Counted from the first letter of the stretch, positions 35,940-45,669 are shown. The stretch is 62,209 bases of DNA from Chloracidobacterium sp. (GCA_025057975.1 JANWUV010000018.1:1-62209); one strand, 5' to 3'. Program-made: numbers and translations. The notes: generated by a model from the sequence alone, not told the origin.

Positions 35940-37421
35940 TTGTTACGCACGCTGGAGACGCTGGCTTTTGAGAACACCTACGTCACGCTGCCGGAAGACT
36001 ACTACAGCCGCGTCGCGCCGGAGCCGCTGCGCAATGCGCGACTGGTCGCCTTCAACGCCGAAGCCGGCGCGTTGCTGGACCTCGACCCAGCCGAGGCGGC
36101 GCGGCCTGATTTCGTCGCCTACTTCAACGGCGAGAAGCGGCTGCCAAACAGTGACCCGATTGCCACACTTTACGCCGGTCATCAGTTCGGCGTCTATGTC
36201 CCGCAGCTTGGCGACGGACGTGCGATCTTGTTAGGCGAGGTGCGCAACGCGCGCGGCGAAAAGTGGGACGTACAACTCAAGGGGAGCGGCCGCACGCCCT
36301 ATTCGCGCATGGGTGACGGCCGCGCCGTGCTGCGTTCGACGATTCGGGAGTATCTCTGCAGCGAAGCCATGCATGCGCTTGGGATTCCGACGACGCGCGC
36401 GCTGTGCATCATCGGGAGCGATGAGCCGGTCTATCGGGAGACCATTGAGCGCGGCGCGTTGTTGGTGCGGCTAGCGCCGACGCATGTTCGGTTCGGTTCA
36501 TTTGAGGTGTTTTTTTACCGGCGGCGTCCGGCGGATGTGGCGCGGCTGGCGGATTACGTCATCGAACAGTTCTTCCCTGCGCTGCGCGAACTGGAAGCGC
36601 CGGAGCGGTTCGCCGCGTTTTTGCAGGAAGTGACGGCGCGGACAGCGCGGCTTGTCGCGCAGTGGCAAGCCGTCGGGTTTGCCCATGGGGTGCTCAATAC
36701 CGACAACATGTCCATTCTGGGGCTGACGCTCGATTATGGCCCGTTCGGCTTTCTGGACGACTACGACCCGCAGTTCATTTGCAATCACTCGGATGTGACG
36801 GGGCGGTACGCTTTTGACCGGCAGCCGGGGATTGCGCTGTGGAACCTACGCTGTCTGGCGCAGGCGTTTGTGACGCTTGTCCCACGCGAGCGATTGGCGG
36901 CGATTCTTGACGGCTTCCGCGACCTGTTCTTTGACGAGTATGAGCGTTTGATGTTCGCCAAGCTTGGGTTGAACGACCGACGGCCGGAGGACGCCGAGTT
37001 GTTGGCGGACTGGCTGGAGCTTCTAGCGCGCGACCGCGCTGACTACACGGTGGCCTTCCGTCGGTTGGCGGAGGTTGTACCGGAAGACCCGACGCATCCG
37101 GCGAATGCACGGTTGCAGGACGCTTTCACAGACCGGGAGGCGGTCGCCGCGTGGTTGGCGCGGTACGGCGCGCGGGTGGCGCAGGACGGGCTTCCGACGG
37201 CGGAGCGTCACCGGCGGATGCGGAGCGTTAACCCGAAGTATGTTTTGCGCAACTATTTGGCGCAAATCGCAATTGAACGGGCGCAGGAGGGGGATTTCAC
37301 GGAAATCGAGCGTCTTCTGGATGTGTTGCGTCGGCCCTACGATGACCAGCCTGCGCAGGCGCGGTACGCCGAGCCGCCGCCCGCGTGGGGCAAGCGCCTT
37401 GAGATTAGCTGCTCTTCGTGA
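35940..37421 (+). CDS. selO: Protein adenylyltransferase SelO (YdiU)
   Basis: 493 residues. The start is a TTG at 35940 with AGGAG upstream; no ATG lies before the conserved N-terminus. Conserved stretches include YAGHQFGVYVPQLGDGRAI, LKGSGRTPYSRMGDGRAVLRSTIREYL (as short matches), ARTARLVAQWQAVGFAHGVLNTDNM and LDYGPFGFLDDYDP, the pseudokinase core. SelO transfers AMP to protein hydroxyls, and in E. coli it acts in redox stress. The C-terminus ends SCSS, where eukaryotic versions have selenocysteine and here a Cys is used. Confidence 0.95.
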   Translation: MLRTLETLAFENTYVTLPEDYYSRVAPEPLRNARLVAFNAEAGALLDLDPAEAARPDFVAYFNGEKRLPNSDPIATLYAGHQFGVYVPQLGDGRAILLGEVRNARGEKWDVQLKGSGRTPYSRMGDGRAVLRSTIREYLCSEAMHALGIPTTRALCIIGSDEPVYRETIERGALLVRLAPTHVRFGSFEVFFYRRRPADVARLADYVIEQFFPALRELEAPERFAAFLQEVTARTARLVAQWQAVGFAHGVLNTDNMSILGLTLDYGPFGFLDDYDPQFICNHSDVTGRYAFDRQPGIALWNLRCLAQAFVTLVPRERLAAILDGFRDLFFDEYERLMFAKLGLNDRRPEDAELLADWLELLARDRADYTVAFRRLAEVVPEDPTHPANARLQDAFTDREAVAAWLARYGARVAQDGLPTAERHRRMRSVNPKYVLRNYLAQIAIERAQEGDFTEIERLLDVLRRPYDDQPAQARYAEPPPAWGKRLEISCSS

Positions 37422-37548
37422 AGTACGGGGCTCAACTTTGTCGCCCGCACGCTGGACATTTCATTCAGCGGCGTGAACAATCCCCTGCCAGCCAGGTTGG
37501 TTTGAGTTTCCCGCACGGGCTCGTTGTCCTAAGAAGGAGCTTGCGCGC

Positions 37549-39114
37549 ATGCTAACCTACGCCGCAGTGTTTCTGACGGCTCTGGCGGCGGCGTTCATCC
37601 TGACGCCGCTCATTCGGAACGCAGCGCGGCGCTGGGAACCACTCATTGATACCCCGTCCGCCGCCCGGCACATCCATACCGTCCCCATCCCGCGTGTTGG
37701 GGGCGTCGCTATCTTCGTCGCCTTCTTGCTTGGCGTTGCGTCCGCATTTTTCCTTGAGCGCGGAAAACAACTGGAAGAAGCTGCCTCACTCTCCTTCAGG
37801 TTTCTCCTGCCCTGTGTCGCCATGTTCACCCTCGGTCTCGTGGACGACATTCGTCGGCTGCGAGCCGGGGTGAAGTTCGTCGTCGAAGTTGCCGTCGCCG
37901 TCTGGTTTCATTTCTCCGTCCAAGGCATTACGACGCTGCCGAATCCTCTGACAGGCGGCGTTATCGAGTTGGGGATGTGGGGCCTACCCATCACTGTCCT
38001 CTGGTTGGTCGGCATCAGCAACGCCTTCAACCTCATTGACGGCGTGGATGGGCTGTCGGCCGGCGCGGCGCTCTTCTCGACGCTGACGCTCGCTTATGTC
38101 GCCGCCGCCAACGACAACATCCCGCTTGCTATCTTTCTCTGCGCGCTGGCCGGCGGGACGGCCGGCTTTCTCAAATACAACTTCAACCCGGCGACGGTTT
38201 TTATGGGTGACTGCGGCAGCCTCTTCATCGGCTTCACGCTTGCCGGACTGGCGCTCCTGCACGCCCAAAAGTCGGCGACGATTGTCACCGTCGCCATCCC
38301 CCTATTGGCCTTTGGGCTGCCAATCATGGAAACCGCTCTCTCCATCGGACGGCGCTTCCTTGCTGGCAAGCCGATCTTTGAAGCCGACCGCCGGCACATG
38401 CATCACCAACTCTTGGCGCGCGGCTACTCCCATCGCACGACGACCATTCTGCTTTATGGCCTGTGCGCTTTTTTCGCGCTTGTTAGTCTCCTAGCCTACA
38501 ACTCCCCAAATCGCCTACTGGGGTTGATCTTGCTGACGCTGGGGATTGTCGTCTGGATCGCCGTCCAACATCTGGGCTATCACGAGTTTGGAGAAATTGG
38601 GCGCGTCATTCAGCGGTCACTCAACCAACGCAGCATCATCGCCCACAACATCCGGCTCCACGACCTCGCCGAGTCGCTAATGCGCTCGGAAAGCTTTGAA
38701 GCGTTCTACACGCACCTTGCCGACTGCTTTGACGCCACGGACTTTGCGCGCGTAGACCTTCATCTGCCGCTCGAATACGTCTGGCATGTCCAAGAGCATG
38801 ATAAGTTCCGTTTCGCCCGGCGCGGCAACCTGATGATCGCCACATGGTCGGTAAAGCATCCGTCCGACGGCGACGCCCTTGGACAACTCACCGTGCCGCT
38901 CAAGTTTGAAGACGGTCGCAGCGGTCGCCTTGAACTTTACCGCGCCCTCGACCAGCCTTTGCTCTTTGATGTCAACTTGCTCTTCGGTAAGCTGCGAACC
39001 GCCATTGAGCAAACAATCATTCGCTTGGCGGCCGATACCCCTGAACCCATTCGCCTCCGCGAAGAGCTTTCCGACTCCGGCAGCATTTTGCTCCCCAAAA
39101 CAACGCTTTCGTGA
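37549..39114 (+). CDS. WecA/MraY-family GlcNAc-1-phosphate transferase with C-terminal extension
   Basis: 521 residues. The first ~340 are a GT4 membrane transferase: DTPSAARHIHTVPIPRVGG, LGLVDDIRRL with the catalytic Asp pair, GISNAFNLIDGVDGLSAG, FNPATVFMGDCGSLFIGF and the carbohydrate-recognition loop DRRHMHHQLLARGYSH. It should start polysaccharide synthesis on undecaprenyl phosphate. The last ~170 residues are soluble and GAF-like in feel, an unusual extension. The stop overlaps the malQ start (GTGA), coupling it to a glucan enzyme. Confidence 0.92.
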   Translation: MLTYAAVFLTALAAAFILTPLIRNAARRWEPLIDTPSAARHIHTVPIPRVGGVAIFVAFLLGVASAFFLERGKQLEEAASLSFRFLLPCVAMFTLGLVDDIRRLRAGVKFVVEVAVAVWFHFSVQGITTLPNPLTGGVIELGMWGLPITVLWLVGISNAFNLIDGVDGLSAGAALFSTLTLAYVAAANDNIPLAIFLCALAGGTAGFLKYNFNPATVFMGDCGSLFIGFTLAGLALLHAQKSATIVTVAIPLLAFGLPIMETALSIGRRFLAGKPIFEADRRHMHHQLLARGYSHRTTTILLYGLCAFFALVSLLAYNSPNRLLGLILLTLGIVVWIAVQHLGYHEFGEIGRVIQRSLNQRSIIAHNIRLHDLAESLMRSESFEAFYTHLADCFDATDFARVDLHLPLEYVWHVQEHDKFRFARRGNLMIATWSVKHPSDGDALGQLTVPLKFEDGRSGRLELYRALDQPLLFDVNLLFGKLRTAIEQTIIRLAADTPEPIRLREELSDSGSILLPKTTLS

Positions 39115-40652
39115 CGACCTATGTGTGGCCGCGCGCTTGCGGCCTGTTGCTTCACCCGACTTCCCTGCCCGGCCCCGACGGCGTGGGCGTCCTTGACGGC
39201 TCTGTTGAACGCTTCCTCGATTTCCTCACAGCGGCAGGGCAAACCTACTGGCAGATTCTTCCGTTGGTTCCAACCGGCTACGGCGACTCGCCGTACGCCG
39301 GGCTGTCGGCCTTCGCCGGCAATCCACTGCTGATTTCCGCCGAAACACTGGTCGAGATGGGACTCATCCCCCACGAGCGGCTGCGCACCCGTTCTGCGTT
39401 TCCTACCGACCGAGTGGACTATGGCGCGGTCATCCCGTGGAAGCAGGCGCTGCTTGCCGAAGCGTTTGAACGGTTCACTACCGGCGCTCCGACCGTTTGG
39501 CGGACGGATTTCGAGAGCTTCTGTCGGGCTGAAGCCGCTTGGCTGAACGACTACGCTCAGTTTCGCGCCCTCAAAGACGCCCACGGCGGTCGTCCTTGGA
39601 ATGAGTGGCCTGCCGCACTGCGCGACCGTGACCCCACTGCCCTCGCTGTCGCCATGCGTGACCTCGGCAGAGCCGCCGCCGCCCACCAGTTTCAGCAGTG
39701 GCTTTTTTTTAGACAGTGGGAGCGAGTCCGCGCAGCTTGCCGGAAGCGCGGCGTCCGCATCATCGGCGACGCCCCGATCTTTGTCGCCTACGACTCGGCG
39801 GATGTCTGGGCCAATCGGAAACTGTTCAAACTCGACGCCGAAGGCCGTCCGACGCACGTCGCCGGCGTCCCGCCGGACTACTTCAGCGCCACCGGACAAC
39901 GCTGGGGCAATCCGCTCTACAACTGGCGGCGAATGGCGGCGGACGGCTTTACTTGGTGGCTGGCTCGCATGCGTCACCTGTTCCGGCTGGTGGATGTCGT
40001 CCGCCTCGACCACTTTCGCGGCTTCGCGGCCTGTTGGGAAATTCCAGCTACAGCGCCAACCGCCGCCGTCGGCCGGTGGGTCAAAACGCCGGGCCGCAAA
40101 CTGTTCGCAGCGATGAAAAAAACCTTCGGTGCATTGCCGATCATCGCTGAGGATTTGGGCGTGATTACGCCCGATGTGACGGCGCTGCGCGACGACTTCG
40201 GCTTTCCCGGCATGCGCGTTCTGCAGTTCGCCTTCGGCGGCGACCCCCACAACCGCGATCTGCCGCACAACTATGTTACGAACGCCGTGGTTTATACTGG
40301 CACGCACGACAACGATACGACTGTTGGCTGGTACGCCAGTCGTCCCGGCATCGGCTCGACTCGCGAAGCGGAAACCATTGAGCGTGAACGCGCTTTCTGC
40401 CAGGCATACCTCAACAGCGACGGTACGGAAATCCACTGGGCCTTCATTCGGGCGGCTTACGCGAGCGTAGCGCACACAGCGATTGTCCCAATGCAGGACG
40501 TGCTGGGCTTGGGGAGCGAGGGTCGCATGAACCTGCCCGCCAGCGAGCGCGGCAACTGGTCGTGGCGCTGTCCAGCGGAAGCTTTCACGACCGCCGCCGC
40601 AACGCGCCTGCGCGAACTAGCCTGGCTGTACGGCCGGTTGCCCAGCCGGTGA
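39111..40652 (+). CDS. malQ: 4-alpha-glucanotransferase (amylomaltase)
   Basis: 513 residues, GH77. Motifs: RACGLLLHPTSLPGPDGVG, QILPLVPTGYGDSPYAGLSAFAGNPLLI (as short matches), RIIGDAPIFVAYDSADVWAN, VRLDHFRGFAACWEIPA with the nucleophile Asp, IAEDLGVITPDV with the acid Glu, and GTHDNDTTVGWY. It disproportionates malto-oligosaccharides. The start is a GTG overlapping the stop of the transferase gene, so translation is coupled. Confidence 0.95.
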   Translation: MTTYVWPRACGLLLHPTSLPGPDGVGVLDGSVERFLDFLTAAGQTYWQILPLVPTGYGDSPYAGLSAFAGNPLLISAETLVEMGLIPHERLRTRSAFPTDRVDYGAVIPWKQALLAEAFERFTTGAPTVWRTDFESFCRAEAAWLNDYAQFRALKDAHGGRPWNEWPAALRDRDPTALAVAMRDLGRAAAAHQFQQWLFFRQWERVRAACRKRGVRIIGDAPIFVAYDSADVWANRKLFKLDAEGRPTHVAGVPPDYFSATGQRWGNPLYNWRRMAADGFTWWLARMRHLFRLVDVVRLDHFRGFAACWEIPATAPTAAVGRWVKTPGRKLFAAMKKTFGALPIIAEDLGVITPDVTALRDDFGFPGMRVLQFAFGGDPHNRDLPHNYVTNAVVYTGTHDNDTTVGWYASRPGIGSTREAETIERERAFCQAYLNSDGTEIHWAFIRAAYASVAHTAIVPMQDVLGLGSEGRMNLPASERGNWSWRCPAEAFTTAAATRLRELAWLYGRLPSR

Positions 40653-40739
40653 GCTTCTGCTTTGGCACTGTGAACGCTCCTTAGCGAAGTCGCGTCGCCT
40701 GTCTGCTAGACCTAGCCGCCGCCTGCCCGACAAGCGCTA

Positions 40740-40791
40740 AGGCAGGGGAATGCCTCACAACCAAGGGGACGGCTCCCCGAATGGGGGTTGT
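40740..40791 (+). other. Nested stem-loop structure upstream of the HNH gene
   Basis: This 52-base element pairs AGGC with GCCT, then ACAACC (40757-40762) with GGTTGT (40786-40791). The second stem encloses a GGGG/CCCC hairpin. It lies about 120 bases upstream of the HNH gene start, in a 257-base gap that shows no gene. It may be a leader RNA or part of a small RNA; I do not recognise a known class. Confidence 0.35.
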
Positions 40792-40909
40792 CAGTGTGCG
40801 GGTGTTTCGCGCATCATTGAGCAACCCCTACGCCCACGTGTGTTTATCTCCGGCTAGAGGTCGCGCCAAAGGTAATGCACGACGGGCTGGAAAGAAGGAG
40901 AGTGCGAGC

Positions 40910-41461
40910 TTGATCATTGCGCAACGGAAGGTCCTCCTGCTCAACGCCTCATATGAACCGCTGGGCTTGGTCTCGTTGCCGCGCGCTTTGCGGATGGTCT
41001 GGCAGCGAACGGCCGAAGTCCTCGAAAAAGACGGCGACCGGGTGTTGCGAACCGTACGCTTCACGTTCGCCTGTCCCTCAGTAGTGCGGTTGCACGAGTA
41101 CATCAACGTCCGTAAACGGCGGCGCTCATCCGGCGGTCTGCGAACGAAGATTCTGATCCGCGACCGGTATCGCTGCCAATACTGCAACAAGCGTGGGACG
41201 GCAGCCGACCTGACGCTCGATCACATTGTACCTCGCTCACGCGGCGGGCAGTCGGTTCCCGAAAACCTCTGCGCCTGCTGCCATGAGTGCAACCAACGCA
41301 AAGGCGACCGGACGCCGGACGAGGCCCGGATGCCGTTGCTGTCCAATCCGGCAGCTCTGTGGCACGACCTTGACCTGACGGCGTTGCATCATGCCGCCGC
41401 GTCGCGGCCTGAGTGGCGGAAGTACCTTTACCTTGATGCAGCGGATGCGGCTGCGGCCTGA
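40910..41461 (+). CDS. HNH endonuclease
   Basis: 183 residues from a TTG at 40910 with AAGGAG nine bases upstream; an open frame further upstream lacks similarity. The N-terminal part (KVLLLNASYEPLGLVSLPRAL) and the zinc-bound HNH core (RYRCQYC, LTLDHIVPRSRGG, NLCACCHECNQRKGDRTP) match a widespread group of small stand-alone HNH nucleases. The catalytic His is in LDHIVPRS and the zinc cysteines are in two CxxC pairs. The group's role is not defined; it may be in DNA repair or mobile DNA. Confidence 0.87.
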   Translation: MIIAQRKVLLLNASYEPLGLVSLPRALRMVWQRTAEVLEKDGDRVLRTVRFTFACPSVVRLHEYINVRKRRRSSGGLRTKILIRDRYRCQYCNKRGTAADLTLDHIVPRSRGGQSVPENLCACCHECNQRKGDRTPDEARMPLLSNPAALWHDLDLTALHHAAASRPEWRKYLYLDAADAAAA

Positions 41462-41526
41462 CGGCGCGCGTCGGACGATCCGATGCGCGCCGTTTCGCTT
41501 CAACCTATCGGCGTAGACGGTCAACG

Positions 41527-42525
41527 ATGGTGCGATGTTTGTTTTCCCGTCACTCTGGGCGGGTTGGCCTCGGCGTCCTTTTCTGCTGCCTGTGGTTCAT
41601 TGGCGGCGACGCCCAGCCAAGCGTCGCCGCCCAGTCCGCTGAACCAGTTGCAGCAGCGAAGGAGCGCCCGGCGCGACGGACGGCTGAGATGAACCGGCGC
41701 ATCCAACGGCGGTTGGCGTCTTTCAAGGGCAAGGTGTTCTGTTTTGCGAAAAACCTCGATACGGGTGAAACCTTCGGTCTTGCTCCTGACGCGAAGGTGC
41801 GGACGGCCAGCACCATCAAGGTTCCGATCATGGTCGAAATCTTTGCGCAAGTCGCCGAAGGCAAGCTGAGTTGGGATGAGAAACTTACCGTCGTCCGTCG
41901 GCATGAATACGAGGACGGCGGTGTTCTGTTTGAGCTGACGCCGGGAACGCAAATCACCGTCCGCGACGCCATGCGGCTAATGATTGTCGTCAGCGACAAC
42001 ATCGCCACGAACATCCTGCTGGACCGCATCACGACGGATGCGGTTAACGCGCGGCTGGAAAAGATGGGTTTTACCCACATCCGTTCTCTCCGCAAGATTG
42101 GCGGCGGCGGCGAAAGCGCTTTTCGCGAAAGCAACCCTGAAGAAAACAAAAAGTACGGCATCGGCGTTGCCACTTCGCGTGAGATGGTCAGATTGCTGGA
42201 AGCCCTTGAACGCGGCCTAGTGGTCAGCCCGGAAGCTTCGCGGGAAATGCTGGCGGTGATGAAACGGCAGCAGTTTCGGGACGGCATCGGGCGCCGGCTG
42301 CGCGGCGTTGAGATCGCCAACAAACCCGGCGCGCTCGACCATTTGCGCAGCGACATCGGCATCGTCTATACGAAGCACGGCCGCGTGGCGATGGCGATTA
42401 CCATCGAAGACATTCCAGTGGTGGATTACTGTAGTGAGGCCGAAGGCCATCTGCTCATCGCCGACATTGTGGACATTCTCTTGGACGGACTGGCGACGCC
42501 GCCGCGTCCCATGGCACGGCGGTAG
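41527..42525 (+). CDS. Class A beta-lactamase-like serine hydrolase
   Basis: 332 residues with a signal peptide (VGLGVLFCCLWFIGG, then DAQPSVAAQ). The active-site motifs of the serine beta-lactamase/transpeptidase fold are present: STIKVP with the nucleophile Ser and Lys, SDN and a KPG triad in place of the usual KTG. A Glu-containing loop (SNPEENKKYG) is present, but I cannot assign the deacylating Glu. It may be a true beta-lactamase or a peptidoglycan enzyme. Confidence 0.83.
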   Translation: MVRCLFSRHSGRVGLGVLFCCLWFIGGDAQPSVAAQSAEPVAAAKERPARRTAEMNRRIQRRLASFKGKVFCFAKNLDTGETFGLAPDAKVRTASTIKVPIMVEIFAQVAEGKLSWDEKLTVVRRHEYEDGGVLFELTPGTQITVRDAMRLMIVVSDNIATNILLDRITTDAVNARLEKMGFTHIRSLRKIGGGGESAFRESNPEENKKYGIGVATSREMVRLLEALERGLVVSPEASREMLAVMKRQQFRDGIGRRLRGVEIANKPGALDHLRSDIGIVYTKHGRVAMAITIEDIPVVDYCSEAEGHLLIADIVDILLDGLATPPRPMARR

Positions 42526-42573
42526 CGTCGCCGAACGACACATCACTGAGTTGTAGGAGTTTCTTCACCAACG

Positions 42574-43125
42574 ATGAATCTTGACTTTACTGTACGGAAC
42601 TTCACCCTTACGCCCGCCATCAAGAAGTTTGCGCGCGAGCAAACCAGGAAGGTCGCCAAACTCCTCGATGACCGCGACCACATTCGCCTGCACCTGACGA
42701 TGGCCATCGAGAAGCACCGTAATCTGGCGGAGCTGGTGCTGACAATCGGCGAACAAGTGCTGACGGGCAAGGCGACGACGGACGACATGTATCAGTCCAT
42801 TGCGCAGGCGACGGAAAAGCTAGCCCGCCAGGTCGGCAAGCTCAAGGAAAAGACAGAAACGAAACGGAAAACGCGCGCCAGCGTCAAAACCGTCACGGCG
42901 GCGGCTGAGGCGGCGCGCGCTGAAGCAGAAGGCGAAGTGGATGTTCCGAAGAAGCCGCGTATCATTCCGACGCGCCGCTACACTGTCAAACCGATGACGC
43001 CCGACGACGCCGTCGCCTGCCTCTCACCTAAGGATCAGTTCGTTGTGTTTCGTAACGTGGAAACAGACCGCGTTGGCGTGTTGTACCGCCGGCCGGACGG
43101 CAACTTCGGCCTGATTGAGTCGTAG
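42574..43125 (+). CDS. hpf: Ribosome hibernation-promoting factor, long form
   Basis: 183 residues. The N-terminal S30AE domain (FTVRNFTLTPAIKKFAREQTRKVAKLL as short matches, MAIEKHRNLAELVLTIG, DDMYQSIAQATEKLARQVGKLK) is followed by a charged linker. A C-terminal domain completes the long form (RRYTVKPMTPDDAVACL, FVVFRNVETDRVGVLYRRPDGNFGLIE as short matches). Long HPF dimerises 70S ribosomes into 100S particles in stationary phase. A strong terminator follows. Confidence 0.95.
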   Translation: MNLDFTVRNFTLTPAIKKFAREQTRKVAKLLDDRDHIRLHLTMAIEKHRNLAELVLTIGEQVLTGKATTDDMYQSIAQATEKLARQVGKLKEKTETKRKTRASVKTVTAAAEAARAEAEGEVDVPKKPRIIPTRRYTVKPMTPDDAVACLSPKDQFVVFRNVETDRVGVLYRRPDGNFGLIES

Positions 43126-43149
43126 CTCGCGCTGGTGCAATGACTAAAA

Positions 43150-43190
43150 CCCCGACGCTGGCGAGAATACGCCACGTCGGGGCGTTTTCT
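43150..43190 (+). terminator. Rho-independent terminator after hpf
   Basis: A stem of CCCCGACG(C)TGGCG paired with CGCCACGTCGGGG encloses a 6-base loop and is followed by CGTTTTCT. An A-run precedes the stem, so it may act for both convergent genes, hpf and the exported protein gene at 43225. Confidence 0.85.
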
Positions 43191-43224
43191 ATGCGGGTTG
43201 CGCCATGACGTTGGATGACGCTTG

Positions 43225-44736
43225 CTACTTGCGTCGCGCCACGCCTCGGCGCAACACGTCACGCAGGTAGAGTTCACAGACCGGCTGCCGTTGGAAGTCG
43301 GCTCCAAGCAATTCGCGCAGCCTACGGATGGCTTCATAACGCGAAATGCCCATGTTGGCCTCATACCGCCGCCAGAAGTCTTCCCACCAGTCGGGCGGCT
43401 GCACCTTGACGCCCTCATACTCAGTGACGCGCCCAGTTTCGCCGCCTGTTACGAGACTGCCGACATACTCACTCTGTTTGTAAACGCGCTCAATCTGCTC
43501 CTTGATGGCGGCAATGTCGGCCTCGGTGGCGACGCCGTTTGAGGTGGCTTTGTAAAACTGTACGGTGACGCGCACCGGGAAACGTTCATCCCGCTCGATG
43601 GCGAGATTGTCAATCTCCGTAAACGGCCCTTCTAAATCGCCGTGGCCAATGACGGCGTTCTCGATGTCGCTCTGGGAGCGCGCCACAACAGGGGCGTCGC
43701 TCTTGTAGAACTCGGCGGCGCACATTGGCATTGGCGAGCGCGGACGAGGTTTTTGCTTGAGCGGCACTTGAATGAGCAGCACCATGTTGAGGCCTGATTC
43801 ATCCCGTGCTTGACCCGGCGCGCCCGGCGACGGAGAGGTCTTGTCGCCGCCTTTAGCGACAAAGTCGCTTTCCCGTTCACCTGTCAGGCTGGCGCGTTGA
43901 CCGTTGGCGTTGAAGAACAATCGCTGTCCCCAAACCGCGCCTGTCTCAAAAGCGTCGCGCGCATTGTCAATCACGGTCACGCTTGTACCTTCGCGCGTCG
44001 CAAGGATGGTTAAGACCGCCGGGTCACCCTTGATGGACTGGTAGTTGAAGACAACAGGGTTGAAGGTCGCCTTGCCGCTCTTTGGAATCGGCAGGAAACA
44101 AGCCTGCGCGCTGACCAGCACCTTCGTGTCGCGCGGCGCAAGCAAACTGTGCTTCTCACCGCGCCAAGACGCCGGATTGGTCAGGTATGAGCGCGGATGC
44201 GCCAAGAAGTCGTAGAGTGAAACCCGCCGCAGCGGTTGGCCGTGTTGATTCCCGACCAACAGCGTGAAGTCGCGCGGATCAAGGTCGCAGGTGAGGTCGC
44301 TGAAGTTGGGATAGCGAATGACCGGCATACAGGTGACGCGAAACTGATTTGTCGCCGGGTCACGGAAGCCGACCTGAATCGTCATATCGCTGATGTTGGG
44401 GCCGACGGCCGAGCCTTTGTAACGCCCGGTGTCTTCCCACGTGATGTTGAGGATGTCGAGGCCGTACTTCGCCGCCAGCGACCTTGCCGTTGGATTGCTC
44501 ACCATCGCGGCGGTTTCGGCGATGGCGCGCTGGTATTCGGCGGCTTCCTTGGGTGATAGTTTGCGTCCGGAGTCGGCCGGCGGCGGCGACGCCGGCGGCG
44601 GTGGCACGTTTGGCGGGGGATCGGTTGTCGTAGGCGGGGCGATGGGGGAAGGGGAAGTGGTGTGCCGGATGAAACCGGCGACGGTGGCGGTGCTGAGCAC
44701 CAACCCGGCCATGCATAGTGATAAACGGCGCGTCAT
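43225..44736 (-). CDS. Exported protein of unknown function
   Basis: 503 residues from the ATG at 44736 with GGAGG upstream. It has a signal peptide-like start (RRLSLCMAGLVLSTATVAGF) and a Pro-rich linker (about 35-60). The C-terminal half has many Tyr/Trp residues (WWEDFWRRYEANMGISRYEAIRRLRELLG in parts). Recognisable local features are only the linker and a Cys pair near residue 190. No family assignment is possible by eye. It is convergent with hpf and divergent from the PH-domain genes. Confidence 0.72.
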   Translation of the reverse strand: MTRRLSLCMAGLVLSTATVAGFIRHTTSPSPIAPPTTTDPPPNVPPPPASPPPADSGRKLSPKEAAEYQRAIAETAAMVSNPTARSLAAKYGLDILNITWEDTGRYKGSAVGPNISDMTIQVGFRDPATNQFRVTCMPVIRYPNFSDLTCDLDPRDFTLLVGNQHGQPLRRVSLYDFLAHPRSYLTNPASWRGEKHSLLAPRDTKVLVSAQACFLPIPKSGKATFNPVVFNYQSIKGDPAVLTILATREGTSVTVIDNARDAFETGAVWGQRLFFNANGQRASLTGERESDFVAKGGDKTSPSPGAPGQARDESGLNMVLLIQVPLKQKPRPRSPMPMCAAEFYKSDAPVVARSQSDIENAVIGHGDLEGPFTEIDNLAIERDERFPVRVTVQFYKATSNGVATEADIAAIKEQIERVYKQSEYVGSLVTGGETGRVTEYEGVKVQPPDWWEDFWRRYEANMGISRYEAIRRLRELLGADFQRQPVCELYLRDVLRRGVARRK

Positions 44737-45051
44737 AAAAAGCCAACCTCCGGGATGGGCTGTCTGGATGTTCACGACCGTGGACGTATCACCCGGCAAA
44801 AGGTTCCCGTCGTGCGCCGACGCTCTCGATTCCGGTTTCAAACGTTACGGAGTGCACACGCTTTTTGGCGTCGGTACAATCCGCTGGCTTCCGTCGTACC
44901 CAGTTGAGCCCCCGCAGCAACTTCCCGGAGAAGGCCGTCGTTCTCGGCGGCGGCAATTGATGCCAAAATAGGCAATGAAACGCTGTTTCCTCCACAGACA
45001 TCACCCTCAGCGTCTCGGAAAGACTCCAGTAACAAAGTGAGGAAAACGCCT
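44737..45051. other. Divergent intergenic region, no gene seen
   Basis: The 315-base gap between the exported-protein gene and the PH-domain gene holds no open frame with family features. A GAGGAAA site lies just before the GTG at 45052. No clear promoter consensus was found. Confidence 0.5.
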
Positions 45052-45669
45052 GTGTCTTCTGACGCCACGCCGGACGCCGTAACTTTGCCGCCGCCCACGG
45101 CGACGCCGTCGCTCCCTGCTGAGTCGCCGGCCGGACCGGCGACTGCCTCTGCGACGCCGCCGGTGGAAAACTTCCGCGCGCTCGAACCTGATGTGGTTTC
45201 CCTGTGGCGACTGAACAGCGGTATCGAGTGGGCGATTTTGCTGTCGCTGGCCTTCGTCGCCATCACCGTCGGCGGCATCGTTTTCGCATTGGGGGTATGG
45301 TTCTGGGTGTTGCTGGCGGCGTGGGCGCTCGTGGCGATGCTGGCGGTTGTTCAAACGATTTGGTATCCGCCGTTGGCGTACCGGCACTTTGCCTACCGCG
45401 TAGCCGACCGCGTCATCGAGGTGCGGCGCGGCGTCTGGTTTCGGGAAAGCCGACTCGTTCCGCTGTCGCGCATTCAGCACGTGGATTTGCGGCAGGGACT
45501 GTTTGAGCGGTCGTATGGCTTGGCGACGCTGGTCTTTCATACCGCCGGGATGCACGAGTCGAGTACCGTTTTACCGGGTCTTTCGGCGGGGACGGCGGCG
45601 GCGCTGCGCGACCAACTCATGGCGCAACTCCACGAACGACCGGCGGCGACCGGAGCGATGACCGTATGA
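45052..45669 (+). CDS. Bacterial PH-domain membrane protein (YdbS-like)
   Basis: 205 residues from a GTG at 45052 after a GAGG site; a GTG at 45037 is also in frame. It has an N-terminal Pro/Ala/Thr-rich stretch, two membrane helices (about 65-110) and then a bPH2 (DUF304) domain: YRVADRVIEVRRGVWFRESRLVPLSRIQHVDLRQG in short matches. Such proteins pair with YdbT-like partners, and the next gene overlaps this one by four bases. Function is unknown; membrane stress resistance is suggested in Bacillus. Confidence 0.87.
   Translation: MSSDATPDAVTLPPPTATPSLPAESPAGPATASATPPVENFRALEPDVVSLWRLNSGIEWAILLSLAFVAITVGGIVFALGVWFWVLLAAWALVAMLAVVQTIWYPPLAYRHFAYRVADRVIEVRRGVWFRESRLVPLSRIQHVDLRQGLFERSYGLATLVFHTAGMHESSTVLPGLSAGTAAALRDQLMAQLHERPAATGAMTV

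Noticed and set aside
38937-40475. 512-codon minus-strand open frame opposite malQ
   Set aside because: The malQ reading has intact catalytic motifs; the opposite frame has none and is a shadow.
40653-40909. Reading the gap before the HNH gene as an omega RNA (HEARO-type)
   Set aside because: The HNH protein lacks the split RuvC parts of IscB, so this link is unsupported.
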